From: Limisphaera sp026417315
GTDB taxonomy: Bacteria; Verrucomicrobiota; Verrucomicrobiia; Limisphaerales; Limisphaeraceae
Length of the DNA: 64,000 nt
Assembly (NCBI RefSeq): GCF_049537125.1
Contig: NZ_JBMVQY010000003.1
Coordinates: 124,001-188,000, forward strand
Reading direction: 5' to 3'
Positions 43,563 through 55,589 of the stretch are shown one piece after another. Each line of letters opens with the position of its first letter. Positions within the stretch are counted from its first letter, which is position 1. Below the pieces are notes generated by a model. It searched no databases, had not been told where the DNA came from, and worked only from the letters and a program-made list of their open reading frames with translations. A program made the position numbers and the translations under genes.

Positions 43563-43936
43563 CGCGGGGCAGGGTAAGGCGGGAAGGATGCCTTGCCAAC
43601 GGACAATCGGAGCACAGAGCCCAAGCAGCGTGGGGCATGCCACTGCAGGGGGAGCCGCAGGCCACGCCACGGGTGGAGGGGCCCGACGGCAGGATCCCCG
43701 GGGCGCGGGGAGGGACGTCACCGGGATGCGCGCGCCAGAGGCAGTGCGGGCTGGGAAGGTGGGAGGGAGCCTTGCGAAGGGCCGAGCATGCGTGTAACAT
43801 ATTCTGGCGGAATCAGTTGCATGGACTTCGGCGGGTGTGCACTGCCCGAATTCTTCGTTGTGTCGTGAATGTGGATTTTTTATGCTCAGGCAGGTCGAAG
43901 ACTGTCCGTTGTGGGCGGTTTGGGTTTTGAGGTTCT
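43563..43936. other. 374-bp divergent spacer tyrS/gyrB
   Basis: Carries the candidate gyrB promoter (separate entry) and a GAGG ribosome site just before gyrB. The tyrS promoter should also lie here, but I see no clear TTGACA-like box for it. No gene is visible. Confidence 0.5.
43772..43800 (+). promoter_or_regulatory. Candidate promoter of gyrBA
   Basis: TTGCGA (43772-43777), a 17-base spacer and TAACAT (43795-43800), about 136 bases before gyrB. The -10 box shares four of six bases with TATAAT and the spacing is ideal. A later start within the spacer is not excluded. Confidence 0.4.
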
Positions 43937-46471
43937 ATGCCTGAAGAAACGGTGGAGACGCAAACGACCGAGCGCCCCGGCACGGTGGCGGCGGCCGAAC
44001 CGTACGATGCCTCCAAAATCGACAAGTTGGAGGGGCTGGAGGCGGTGCGGAAGCGGCCGGGGATGTACATTGGCGACCCGGACGAGCGGGGCCTGCATCA
44101 CTGCGTGTTCGAGGTGCTGGACAACTCGATCGACGAGCACCTGGCCGGCTTTTGCAAGCGGATCGAGGTGACCTTGCACGTGGACGGCTCGGTGTCGGTG
44201 CGCGACGACGGACGGGGGATCCCGGTGGACATTCATCCCAAGTGGAAGATTCCCGCGGTGGAGTTGGTGCTGACGAACCTGCATGCCGGGGGCAAGTTCG
44301 GCCAGGGAGCCTACAAGTACTCGGGTGGACTGCACGGGGTGGGGGCCAAGTGTGTCAACGCCCTGTCGGAATGGTTCAAGGTGGAGGTGTCCCGGGACGG
44401 CAAGGTCTACTCGATGGAATTCGCCCGCGGCAAGACGGTGCGACCGCTGGAAGTGATCGGGAAGTCGCGCCATACCGGCACGCTCATCACCTTCAAGCCG
44501 GACCCGGAGATCTTCACGCTGACCACGGAGTTCAAGTTCGATCTTCTGGCCAATCGGTTGCGCGAGCTGGCGTTTTTGAATCCCGGGCTGGAGATCGTGC
44601 TGACGGATGAGCGTGTCGATCGTACGGAGCGATTCTTTTACAAGCACGGGATCGAAGAGTTCGTGCGTCAGCTGGGGCAAAGCCGCCAGGTGCTTCATCC
44701 GAAGCCGATTGTCATCAGTGCCCGGCGCACCGTGGAACTGGAGGGCCGCACGGACGAGGTCTTCGTGGACTGCGTGCTGCAGTACAACGACGGGTACAAT
44801 GACCAGATCCTGTGTTATGCCAACTCGATTCCCAACCCGGACGGCGGCACGCACCTGACCGGGTTCCGGTCGGCCCTGACGCGCGCGGTCAACCAGTACG
44901 CGCGGCAGAACGAGCTTCTGAAGGAGAAGGATCCCACGATTTCGGGGGATGACGTCCGGGAGGGCCTCATCTGTGTGCTCAGTGTCAAGCTGCCCAACCC
45001 GCGCTTCGAATCGCAGACCAAGGTCAAGCTGGTCAACACCGAGATCGAAGGCCTGGTGGCCTCGGTGGTGTACGACGGGCTGATGAGTTACTTCGATGCC
45101 AACCCGTCGGTGGCCAGGAAGATCGTGGAAAAGGCGCTGCTGGCGGCGCGCGCGCGCGAGGCGGCGCGCAAGGCGCGCGAGACGGTGCGCAAGACCGCGC
45201 TGACCGGAGGCGGGCTCCCGGGCAAGCTGGCCGATTGTTCGGAGCGGGATCCGGCCCAGACCGAGCTTTTCATCGTCGAGGGCGATTCGGCCGGAGGTTC
45301 GGCCAAGCAGGGCCGGGATCGCCGCTTCCAGGCCATCCTTCCGATTCGCGGCAAGCTGATCAACGTGGAAAAGGCCCGGCTCCACAAGGTGCTGGACAAC
45401 GCCGAGATCCGCACCATGATCACGGCCATCGGCACCGGCATCGGCGACGGCGAAGGAGAGGGCGCCTTCAACATCGAGAAACTGCGGTACCACAAGATCA
45501 TCATCATGACCGATGCCGACGTGGACGGCTCGCACATCCGGACCCTGCTGCTGACGTTCTTCTATCGGCAGATGCCGGAGCTCATCAAACGCGGCCACGT
45601 GTACATTGCCCAGCCTCCCCTCTACCAGATCACGCGCAAGAAACGCGTCGAGTACGTGGAGGACGACGCCCAGTTGAACAAGATCCTGATCCGGCTGGGC
45701 GCCGAGGAGGTGCGATTGCGGAATCTGGCGGACCAGCGCGAGTTGTCGCAGAAGCAACTGGAGGAGACGCTGGAGTTGCTGGACACGCTGGACAAGTACG
45801 CGCGGGCGCTGCGCCGACACGGGGCGGACTTCGCCGACTACGTCGAGCACCGGCACCCGCAGACCCACGAACTGCCGCGGCACCTGGTGCGCGTGCGCCA
45901 GGGGAACGAGGAAACCGTGCACTACTTCCACACCGAACAGGAGCTTCGGGCCTTCAGTGATGCCAATCCGGACCTGCGGCTGTTCGGCGACGAGGACGGC
46001 GAGGCTCCGGGAGCCGCCGAAAAGGGCCGGAACGGGCCGACACGGCGCGCGGTGCACGTGGAATTGCACGAGAGCAAGGCCATCGGCGAGTTACTGCGGA
46101 AACTGGAGCGAAAGGGCTTCCATCTGGACCATTACGCGGCCCAGGATCATCCGCTCTTCGAGCTGATCGAGGGCGAGGGAGACCGGGCGGTGGTGCGACC
46201 CCTCTTCTCGATTCCGGAGATCCTGGCGGCGGTGAAGGAGGTGGGGCGCCGCGGCCTGCAGATCAAGCGGTTCAAGGGCCTGGGCGAGATGAACCCGCGC
46301 GAGCTGTTCGAAACCACGATGGACCCGGCCCGGCGGAAGTTGCTGCGGATCGAATTGACCGATGCCGTGGAAGCGGAGCGGATGTTCACCACGCTGATGG
46401 GCGAGGAGGTCGAGCCGCGGCGCCAGTTCATCGAGGATAATGCGCTGAACGTGCGCAATCTGGACATTTGA
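43937..46471 (+). CDS. gyrB: DNA gyrase subunit B
   Basis: 844 residues. The ATPase domain has RKRPGMYIGDPDERGLHH, EVLDNSIDEH, DDGRGIP and GGLHGVGAKCVNALS. The TOPRIM domain has EGDSAGGSAKQGRDR and DADVDGSHIRTLLL. Residues ~600-760 form the insertion between TOPRIM and the C-terminus found in E. coli-like GyrB, so the protein is of the long type. The ending KRFKGLGEMNP...NLDI is standard. A GAGG lies 4 bases before the ATG. With gyrA 59 bases downstream it makes the supercoiling enzyme. Confidence 0.97.
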   Translation: MPEETVETQTTERPGTVAAAEPYDASKIDKLEGLEAVRKRPGMYIGDPDERGLHHCVFEVLDNSIDEHLAGFCKRIEVTLHVDGSVSVRDDGRGIPVDIHPKWKIPAVELVLTNLHAGGKFGQGAYKYSGGLHGVGAKCVNALSEWFKVEVSRDGKVYSMEFARGKTVRPLEVIGKSRHTGTLITFKPDPEIFTLTTEFKFDLLANRLRELAFLNPGLEIVLTDERVDRTERFFYKHGIEEFVRQLGQSRQVLHPKPIVISARRTVELEGRTDEVFVDCVLQYNDGYNDQILCYANSIPNPDGGTHLTGFRSALTRAVNQYARQNELLKEKDPTISGDDVREGLICVLSVKLPNPRFESQTKVKLVNTEIEGLVASVVYDGLMSYFDANPSVARKIVEKALLAARAREAARKARETVRKTALTGGGLPGKLADCSERDPAQTELFIVEGDSAGGSAKQGRDRRFQAILPIRGKLINVEKARLHKVLDNAEIRTMITAIGTGIGDGEGEGAFNIEKLRYHKIIIMTDADVDGSHIRTLLLTFFYRQMPELIKRGHVYIAQPPLYQITRKKRVEYVEDDAQLNKILIRLGAEEVRLRNLADQRELSQKQLEETLELLDTLDKYARALRRHGADFADYVEHRHPQTHELPRHLVRVRQGNEETVHYFHTEQELRAFSDANPDLRLFGDEDGEAPGAAEKGRNGPTRRAVHVELHESKAIGELLRKLERKGFHLDHYAAQDHPLFELIEGEGDRAVVRPLFSIPEILAAVKEVGRRGLQIKRFKGLGEMNPRELFETTMDPARRKLLRIELTDAVEAERMFTTLMGEEVEPRRQFIEDNALNVRNLDI

Positions 46472-46530
46472 ATCCGCCGGCCGGGCCGGCACCTGACCGG
46501 CCCGGGGCGGAGTCGCCTGAAAACCATTCC

Positions 46531-49161
<2,631 letters not shown>

Positions 49162-49308
49162 GCGGGCTCCGAGAGGCGGGCGATCCGCGCACGGACAACC
49201 CGGGGCCGGGGTGCCGGTCCCCCGGCTGCCGCGAGGGCACCAGAGGCGGCGAGACGGACGTTGCTTTCCCCCCGGGTTTGTGGCAGGCATGGCAGAGGAC
49301 GGCCGACT

Positions 49309-50667
49309 ATGCGTGGGCGCGTGCTGTTGTATGTGTCGCTGGTCGCCAACGGTCTGCTGGCGGCGGGTTGGTGGTGGACGTGGCGCCAGGTGCGGCCCGC
49401 CGAAGCGGTGTCCCATTCTGCGGCAACTGCCGTGACTGCGCCCACGCTCACGCGCACGAACATTCTGCCGCGTCGCCAGTTCTTCCACTGGAGCGAGATC
49501 GAGTCGGACGATTACGCCACCTACGTGGCCAACCTGCGGGCCATCGGTTGTCCGGAGCAAACCATTCGGGACATCATCATTGCCGATGTGAACGCCCTCT
49601 ACGCGCGACGGCGCGCCACCGAAGTGCAGACAAGCCAGCAACAATGGTGGCGGGCCGTCCCGGACCCGGAACTGGAAGCCCGGGCCCAGGCCCGCCTGGA
49701 GGCGTTGGAAGCCGAACGACGCGAGCTGCTGACGCGTTTGTTGGGGCCGCAGTGGGAAACGGGCGACCAGATCAGCCTGCCCCGCCCCAGCCGGCCCGGC
49801 GTGGCTCTGGACGGGCCGATCCTCGGCCTCTTGCCGCCCGAAACCAAGCAGCAGGTCCAAGAGATCTACACCCATTACCAGGATCAGTTGGCTGCGTACC
49901 GGGAAAGATTGGCCGCCGAACAGCGGGCACCGGACCCGGCCGAGTTGCTCCGTTTGCAGCGGCAGATGGAACAGGAGCTGGCCCGCGTGCTGGCGCCCGC
50001 GCAGCTGGAGGAGTTTTTGTTGCGGTACTCGGACACCGCCGAAGCCCTGCGGCGGGAGCTGGCGGAGCTTCGATGGCTGGAGCTGACACCGGACCAGTTC
50101 CGTGCCCTGTTTCACGCGCGCCGGCGATTCGAGCAGGGTCTGGCGGATCTGGCCCAAGCGGACAGTCCGGCCTCCGCTCTCCAGCGCCAGCAGCTGGAGC
50201 AGCAATATGAGCAGGCCCTGCGCCTGGCCCTCGGAGAGGAACTATTTCGGCAATACCAGCGCCTCCAGGATCCGGACTATCGCGAGGCGGTGGACGAGGC
50301 GCGGCAGGCGGGCCAGCCGGAGTTGGCGGACACGCTGTATGCCATTCGGCGTGCGCTGGCCGAGGAGCAGGTCCGACTCGAGACCAACACCGCGCTCACG
50401 GCGCTCCAAAAGGCGATCGAGTGGAAGCGGCTGGAGTTGGAGGCCTTGAAGGCACGAGCGGAAGCGCTGGGCGAGCCCCCGCTGCCCGAGCCCGCCCCGC
50501 CGCCCCCGCCCATGCGGGCGCACACGTATCGGGCCGGGGAAACCCTCATCAGCCTGGCCGTGGAATATGATGTGCCGCTGAGCGCCATCCTCCGGGCCAA
50601 CCCGGGCCTGGATTTTCAGCGGCTGAAACCCGGGGACACGATTCTCATCCCGGTACCTTCCCAGTAA
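49309..50667 (+). CDS. Membrane-anchored coiled-coil protein with C-terminal LysM domain
   Basis: 452 residues from the ATG at 49309. One N-terminal helix (RVLLYVSLVANGLLAAGWWW, residues ~4-23) likely anchors it to the inner membrane. Residues ~90-390 are very rich in Glu, Arg, Gln and Leu with heptad-like spacing, suggesting long helical or coiled-coil segments (EARAQARLEALEAERRELLTRLL). The last ~50 residues are a LysM domain (HTYRAGETLISLAVEYDVPLSAILRANPG, LKPGDTILIPVPSQ), which binds peptidoglycan. It probably spans from membrane to cell wall. It is in line with gyrA but 147 bases away. Confidence 0.85.
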   Translation: MRGRVLLYVSLVANGLLAAGWWWTWRQVRPAEAVSHSAATAVTAPTLTRTNILPRRQFFHWSEIESDDYATYVANLRAIGCPEQTIRDIIIADVNALYARRRATEVQTSQQQWWRAVPDPELEARAQARLEALEAERRELLTRLLGPQWETGDQISLPRPSRPGVALDGPILGLLPPETKQQVQEIYTHYQDQLAAYRERLAAEQRAPDPAELLRLQRQMEQELARVLAPAQLEEFLLRYSDTAEALRRELAELRWLELTPDQFRALFHARRRFEQGLADLAQADSPASALQRQQLEQQYEQALRLALGEELFRQYQRLQDPDYREAVDEARQAGQPELADTLYAIRRALAEEQVRLETNTALTALQKAIEWKRLELEALKARAEALGEPPLPEPAPPPPPMRAHTYRAGETLISLAVEYDVPLSAILRANPGLDFQRLKPGDTILIPVPSQ

Positions 50668-50752
50668 GCGCGAGGCACGGGTCCCTTCCCGGGGTGCCAC
50701 AGGCACCGGACGCGCCCGCGGCCCGGGAACGGAGACAGCGGGCCGCGCGTCT

Positions 50753-51811
50753 TCAGGCGTTGCGCAGTGCGACGATTCTTCCGGTGCGAACGGACTGTTC
50801 TTCCGCGGCGCAGATCTCCACGGCGCTGAGGGCGTCAGCCGCAGTGACCACGCTCGGAGGGCGGCCCCGGCGGATCGCCTCGATCATGTGCCGAAGTTCC
50901 TCCACGTACCCGTCCGTTTCGGGCAGAGGGACGGTCTCGGCGGGCTTTTTGTCGCGGTACAGCCGCAGCGCTTCCCGGCCGCGGGAGGAATCGTACTCGG
51001 CGGTGGCCCGTTCGAAGTTGACCGTGTAACTCATCTGGAAGGGATAATCGCCGCTCATGATCCAGCTGCCCTCGGCACTGACGACGGCCCCGCCTTCGAC
51101 AAGGTACTGGGTCACGACGTGATCCACCGCGCCACTGAACCGGCTCAGTCCCCGGGAAAACACCGCACGGGGTCGGCCGAAACAATACTGAACGAAATCC
51201 GTGTCGTGGATGTGCAGATCAAGCAGGGCTCCTCCGGATTCCTCGCCCTTGAAGTAGCTGGCGCGGCTCCAGCCCGGGGGCCCGCTGACGCGGCGAAATC
51301 GCGCCGCCAACACGCGTCCGTAGGTGCCGCGGCGGATGGTGGCAGCCAACCAGTCCCAGCCGGGCCAGAATCGCATGCACATGGCGGGCATGAACCAGGT
51401 CTTTGCGGTCCGGGTGGCCCGGACGAGCCTGCGCGCTTCCGCGACGGTGCGGGCCAGGGGTTTTTCGCAGATCACGTGTTTGCCGGCCGCCAGAGCGGCC
51501 AGGGAAAGGGGCACGTGCTGCGGCGTGGGCACGCACAAATCCACCAGGTCCACGTTGGGATCGGCCAGCAGCGCCTGTGGGTCATCGTAGAACTTTGTGT
51601 CGGGGCCCAGGCGGTAGGCATCTGCGGCGGTCAGATTGCCCCCCACGCCGGGGATCACCCCGTCCACAGGGCGCTTGAAGGTGTCCGCCACGGCGACAAT
51701 CCGGACGCCGGGGATGCGGGCATGGGCGCGCAGATGGACGAGGCCCATGAAACCGAGTCCGACAACGCCGACGCGGACCGGGCGGGAGTGGGAGCGGGGA
51801 GTCGTGCTCAT
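50753..51811 (-). CDS. Gfo/Idh/MocA family oxidoreductase
   Basis: 352 residues from the ATG at 51811. The Rossmann motif VRVGVVGLGFMGLVHLRAH, the EKPLARTVAEARRLV substrate-domain stretch and LLDLHIHDTDFVQYCFG with the conserved D..H pair (usual in these dehydrogenases) identify the family. It is NAD(P)-dependent and probably acts on a sugar or cyclitol. It lies 28 bases downstream of a sugar isomerase/epimerase, a very common pairing in inositol or sugar-acid catabolism. The substrate is unknown. Confidence 0.93.
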   Translation of the reverse strand: MSTTPRSHSRPVRVGVVGLGFMGLVHLRAHARIPGVRIVAVADTFKRPVDGVIPGVGGNLTAADAYRLGPDTKFYDDPQALLADPNVDLVDLCVPTPQHVPLSLAALAAGKHVICEKPLARTVAEARRLVRATRTAKTWFMPAMCMRFWPGWDWLAATIRRGTYGRVLAARFRRVSGPPGWSRASYFKGEESGGALLDLHIHDTDFVQYCFGRPRAVFSRGLSRFSGAVDHVVTQYLVEGGAVVSAEGSWIMSGDYPFQMSYTVNFERATAEYDSSRGREALRLYRDKKPAETVPLPETDGYVEELRHMIEAIRRGRPPSVVTAADALSAVEICAAEEQSVRTGRIVALRNA

Positions 51812-51839
51812 GGCGATTCGGAGGCAGTTGGTGGAGTGG

Positions 51840-52700
51840 TTACGTTGCGGACGCGGCCTGTTGCTGCAGGAGGCGCTCCACAAATTGTCGCGCGGTTCGG
51901 ATGTCCTCGACGCGCTGCCGACCGGCCTCGCGCTCGATGCACAGCGAACCTGCGAAGCCAATCCCTGCCAGGGTCCGGAAAAACTCCGGCCATTCCACTT
52001 CGCCGGTGCCGAGGACGACTTCCTCCCCCCACGTGCCGGGCACGCGGGTGCGCTTGGCGTCTTTGAGGTGGCACTGCCGCAACCAGGGGGCCAGAACCCG
52101 GACCGCGGCGATGGGGTCGCCCTTGTCGTAGAGGATCATGTTGGCCGGGTCGAAGTTGACGCCCACGTTGGGACGATTCAATCGCGTCAGGAAGTCCGCC
52201 AGGGTCTGGGCCGTTTCCTGTCCCGTCTCCAGCGCCAGGTCGATCCCGGCGGCCGCAAACAAATCCGCCACCCGGCCGAGCCGGTCCAGCATCCGCCCGT
52301 AGAGAGGTTCCGAAGGGTCTTCGGGGAGGAACCCGGCGTGGAAGGTGACCAGCTTGATGCGCAGACTGCGGGCGATGTCCCGAACGACCTGGATGCGGCG
52401 CCAGTTCTCCGGCCAATGCTGGTCCGGCACCAGCCCCCCGGTCTGGCGGATGCTTTCCAGGGTCGAATAGTCTTCCCCGACGGTGGTGAACATGCCGGAG
52501 ACAACTTCGATGCCGTGCACGGCGAAGGTTTCGCGTGTCAACCGCCAGGCCACGGGTTGTTCGTGAAGAGGGTCCAGGGCCAGTTGCACCCGGGGCAGCT
52601 CCACCGCCTCGAGCAGACGCACCAAGTGTTCCGGGCTTTCCGGCAGGAGGGACCAGCTGCAGACGGCCAATCGTTCGGTAAAAGGTCGCGTCGCACTCAT
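51840..52700 (-). CDS. Sugar phosphate isomerase/epimerase (AP-endonuclease-2-like TIM barrel)
   Basis: 286 residues. A xylose-isomerase-like TIM barrel: LAVCSWSLLPESPEHLVRLLEAVELPRVQLAL, VTFHAGFLPEDPSEPLYGRMLDRLG, IDLALETGQETAQTLADFL, NVGVNFDPANMILYDKGDPI and CHLKDAKR with metal-binding His, Glu and Asp residues. These enzymes isomerise or epimerise sugars or sugar acids. Next to the Gfo/Idh/MocA oxidoreductase gene it suggests a carbohydrate-degrading module; which sugar cannot be said. Confidence 0.93.
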   Translation of the reverse strand: MSATRPFTERLAVCSWSLLPESPEHLVRLLEAVELPRVQLALDPLHEQPVAWRLTRETFAVHGIEVVSGMFTTVGEDYSTLESIRQTGGLVPDQHWPENWRRIQVVRDIARSLRIKLVTFHAGFLPEDPSEPLYGRMLDRLGRVADLFAAAGIDLALETGQETAQTLADFLTRLNRPNVGVNFDPANMILYDKGDPIAAVRVLAPWLRQCHLKDAKRTRVPGTWGEEVVLGTGEVEWPEFFRTLAGIGFAGSLCIEREAGRQRVEDIRTARQFVERLLQQQAASAT

Positions 52701-52842
52701 CGGTGGGGAGCATGTAGAGACAGCCGGGGTCCGTTGTCCAGCTTACACGTTGGCAAAGACAGGGCTGCCATCCAGCAAGCTTCTCCCGGACGCGCGCGAG
52801 GAACGGGGGGCGCCGCAGCGAAAAAAGATCCCCGTGCCCGGT

Positions 52843-54333
52843 TTAGGAGGAGGGCGGCGCGGCGACGACCTCGGCGGAGGGCTCCGGCAGGGGTTCCACG
52901 CGCACGGGACGCTTGGGCGGCCGACCCTGGCACCAGGCATCGATGGCGCGGGCGGCTTTCCGCGCATCGCGCACGGCGTGGACCACCAGGCTCGGACCGC
53001 GGACCAGGTCTCCGCCGGCGAACACGCCGGGAATGTTGGTCATTTGGTTTTCGTCCACAATGACTCCGCCCCAGTCGTTGGTGCGGATGCGACGGAGGTC
53101 GCTGTCCGGCGGGAAGGGCGTCGGATCGAAACCATAGGCCACCAGGACGACGTCGGTGGGATGCAGGAACTCGGAGCCCGGCACCGGGAGGGGACGGCGC
53201 CGGCCGCTGGCGTCCGGAGGTCCCAGTTCCATTCGCTGGCAGAGGATGCCGACGACCTGACCGAGCTCATTGCCCAGGACTTTGAGGGGGGCAGTCAGGA
53301 ATTGGAACCGGGCGCCCTCTTCCAACGCCGCATAGTACTCCTTGCGGCTGCCGGGCATGTTGGCGAAGTCCCGGCGATACAGGCAAATGGCCTCGGCAGC
53401 GCCGCATCGCAGGGCGGTGCGGAGGCAATCCATGGCCGAGTCCCCGCCGCCCAGAACGGTGACGCGCTTGCCCCGCACTTCGATGTCGGGTCCCTCCAGC
53501 GTGCCCGGGGCGTTTTTTTGGATGAGGAACGGCAGCGCCTGGTACACGCCTTTGAGATCGGCGCCCGGGACGTCCAGCGGTTTGGCCTGCCAGGCCCCAA
53601 AGCCGAGAAAGACCGCGTCGTAATCGCGCAGCAAATCATCCAGATCGATGTCGCGGCCCACGGACACGCCCAAACGGAATTCCACGCCCCGCTTTTTCAG
53701 CAATTCCAGCCGGCGCCAGACGATGTGCTTGTCCAGTTTGAAGGCGGGGATGCCGTTGATCAACAGGCCCCCGGGGACGAGCCTGGATTCGAACACGGTG
53801 ACCCAGTACCCGCGTCGGGCCAGCTCGTCGGCACAGCTCAGACCGCCGGGGCCGGAGCCCACGACTGCGACGCGATAACCGTTGGGACGGACGGGCGCGG
53901 CATTGAGCAAACCGTGCGAGATGGCGTACTCGTTGATGAATCTTTCGATGGCCCCGATGGAAACCGGTTCGGCACGGCCGTTGAGAATGCAGGAACCTTC
54001 GCAGAGCCGCTCCTGCGGACAGACCCGGGAACAGATCTCGGGCATGTTGCTGGTGGACATCGAAATCTCCGCCGCCTCCAGGAAATGGCCCTCGGCGGTC
54101 AGCGCCAGCCATTCAGGGATGCGGTTGGCCAGGGGACAACCCTCGCGGCAGGCGGGCTCCGGGCACTGGATGCAGCGGCTGGCCTGTTCCCGGGCGGTTT
54201 GCTCGTCCAAACCGGCGGTGATCTCCAGAAAATCCGCGATGCGTTCCCAGGCGGGTCGTTGGCGGGGCCGCGCCCGTTCGATCTGGAACCAGGCCCATTT
54301 CGTGCGGGCTTCGGGTCGAAGTTCGTCGCTCAT
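52843..54333 (-). CDS. gltD: Glutamate synthase small subunit (NADPH-type)
   Basis: 496 residues from the ATG at 54333; GAGG lies 5 bases upstream. N-terminal Fe-S-binding Cys residues (ASRCIQCPEPACREGCPL and ICSRVCPQERLCEGSC) precede two Rossmann folds: VAVVGSGPGGLSCADELARRGYWVTVFES for FAD and VTVLGGGDSAMDCLRTALRCGAAEAICLYRRD for NADPH. It passes electrons from NADPH to the large subunit GltB. No gltB is adjacent, so the gene could also serve another FAD/NADPH-dependent complex. Full-length and normal for GltD. Confidence 0.94.
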   Translation of the reverse strand: MSDELRPEARTKWAWFQIERARPRQRPAWERIADFLEITAGLDEQTAREQASRCIQCPEPACREGCPLANRIPEWLALTAEGHFLEAAEISMSTSNMPEICSRVCPQERLCEGSCILNGRAEPVSIGAIERFINEYAISHGLLNAAPVRPNGYRVAVVGSGPGGLSCADELARRGYWVTVFESRLVPGGLLINGIPAFKLDKHIVWRRLELLKKRGVEFRLGVSVGRDIDLDDLLRDYDAVFLGFGAWQAKPLDVPGADLKGVYQALPFLIQKNAPGTLEGPDIEVRGKRVTVLGGGDSAMDCLRTALRCGAAEAICLYRRDFANMPGSRKEYYAALEEGARFQFLTAPLKVLGNELGQVVGILCQRMELGPPDASGRRRPLPVPGSEFLHPTDVVLVAYGFDPTPFPPDSDLRRIRTNDWGGVIVDENQMTNIPGVFAGGDLVRGPSLVVHAVRDARKAARAIDAWCQGRPPKRPVRVEPLPEPSAEVVAAPPSS

Positions 54334-54710
54334 AGCGCCCTCGGTTTGCCCGGGAGGTCGGATTTCTACCTGCGTTCCCGGGGCTGGTTCCACGCGCCCA
54401 TTCCTTCCGCGGCCCGGCCACAGGGCGCACCGCCCTTGCTCTGCCGCGGCCACCCGGTCCATCCGTACTCAAGCTACTCGAGCCCGTCTCGGGGCGCAAA
54501 CAGAGAATTGGTGGGCGACGGCCGTGGCATTTGCAGAACGACGGACGGGTGCACGCACAGAAGCTTCCGGGCACGGTTTGCTCCGCATGCGAGCGTTCCG
54601 AGGTCCATGGAGGCTGTAACCGATCGGGCCGCGAGGCCGTCTGGATAAGCAAACGCGGGTTACGGAGACCTGCTGGCACGAGAACAACGAATGAAACAGC
54701 GGAGGTGACC
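54334..54710. other. 377-bp divergent spacer gltD/LTXXQ gene
   Basis: No gene visible. Downstream of 54700 there is a strong GGAGG ribosome site for the plus-strand gene. I see no convincing -35/-10 pair for either direction. Confidence 0.4.
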
Positions 54711-55205
54711 ATGAAACGGAGTCGAGTCAACATTCTTGGGATTGCGGCTTTGTTGGCTGCGATCAACCTTGCCTGGACGGCCGGTGCCGGAGAGGGCCGG
54801 GCCAGAGCCGACAGGCCGGCCCGGGGACCGGATGCGGCTCCGGCGACGCAGCCGGGCACCGGCGGACGGGGTGCCGGCCTGATGCGCCCGGACCGGCTGG
54901 GCGAGGAGCTGCACCTGACCCAGGAGCAACGCCAGAAAATCCAGGCCCTGCTGCAAGAGCAGCGGGACAAGATGCTGGCCCTGCGAAACGACACCAGCCT
55001 GACGCCCGAACAGCGTCGCGAGAAAGTTCGCGCGCTGCGCGAGGAGCATCAGCAAAAAATGAAGGAAATCCTCACCCCCGAGCAGTACGAGAAATGGCAG
55101 CAGCTGCGGGCGTCCCGCGGCCCGGGTGCCGGACCGGGCCCGCGGCCCAATCGGCCCGCGGACGCCGGACCGGGTCCGCGACCGAATCGGCCGGCAAATC
55201 GTTAG
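54711..55205 (+). CDS. Exported LTXXQ/Spy-like protein with Pro-rich tail
   Basis: 164 residues from the ATG at 54711, which follows an excellent GGAGG ribosome site. A signal peptide (ILGIAALLAAINLAWTAGAGEG) is clear. The helical middle (LGEELHLTQEQRQKIQALLQEQRDKMLALRNDTSLTPEQRREKVRALREEHQQKMKEILTPEQYEKW) holds three LT.EQ/LTPEQ motifs like Spy/CpxP and related periplasmic proteins. The C-terminus repeats GPGPRPNRPA twice. Likely periplasmic; a chaperone or stress role is inference from the family. Confidence 0.88.
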   Translation: MKRSRVNILGIAALLAAINLAWTAGAGEGRARADRPARGPDAAPATQPGTGGRGAGLMRPDRLGEELHLTQEQRQKIQALLQEQRDKMLALRNDTSLTPEQRREKVRALREEHQQKMKEILTPEQYEKWQQLRASRGPGAGPGPRPNRPADAGPGPRPNRPANR

Positions 55206-55589
55206 GTCTGTTCTGTTCGTCCTCGTGCCGGGAGCCCGGGGATGAACCCGGCCTCTCGGCAAAACGATCGGGGCTGAGCAGTGCTGAGCCCAAAAGGCCA
55301 ACGCCTGCGCCGGCCCTTTTGTTTGCTTGGCCACTGCGGGCCGTGCCCGGGTGATGTGTGCTTCGGCCCCGGAATGGTTTGGCATCGGCCGGTTCGTGGG
55401 GAACCCTTCGCAAGTTCCCATCCGAAACGGGTGCCGAGACGCACCCACGCAGTTCCGGCCGTTTTGAGCGATGCCGGGGGTACAGCCTCGAGCCGGGCGT
55501 GAAGGAGGCGTGAACCGCGCCGATCAAGGGCCCGATCGGTCCTGCGGGCCTTGCTCCCGTCGGGTAAATGGCTTTCCCTACGGGTGGCG
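55206..55589. other. 384-bp spacer without a gene
   Basis: An imperfect stem (AAAAGGCC and GGCCCTTTT, 12-base loop, then TTTG) near 55291-55321 could be a terminator for the upstream gene but has a bulge. No promoter or coding frame is clear. Confidence 0.4.

Noticed and set aside
55291..55321. Terminator after the LTXXQ gene
   Set aside because: The stem is imperfect and the T run short; kept only as a note in the spacer entry.
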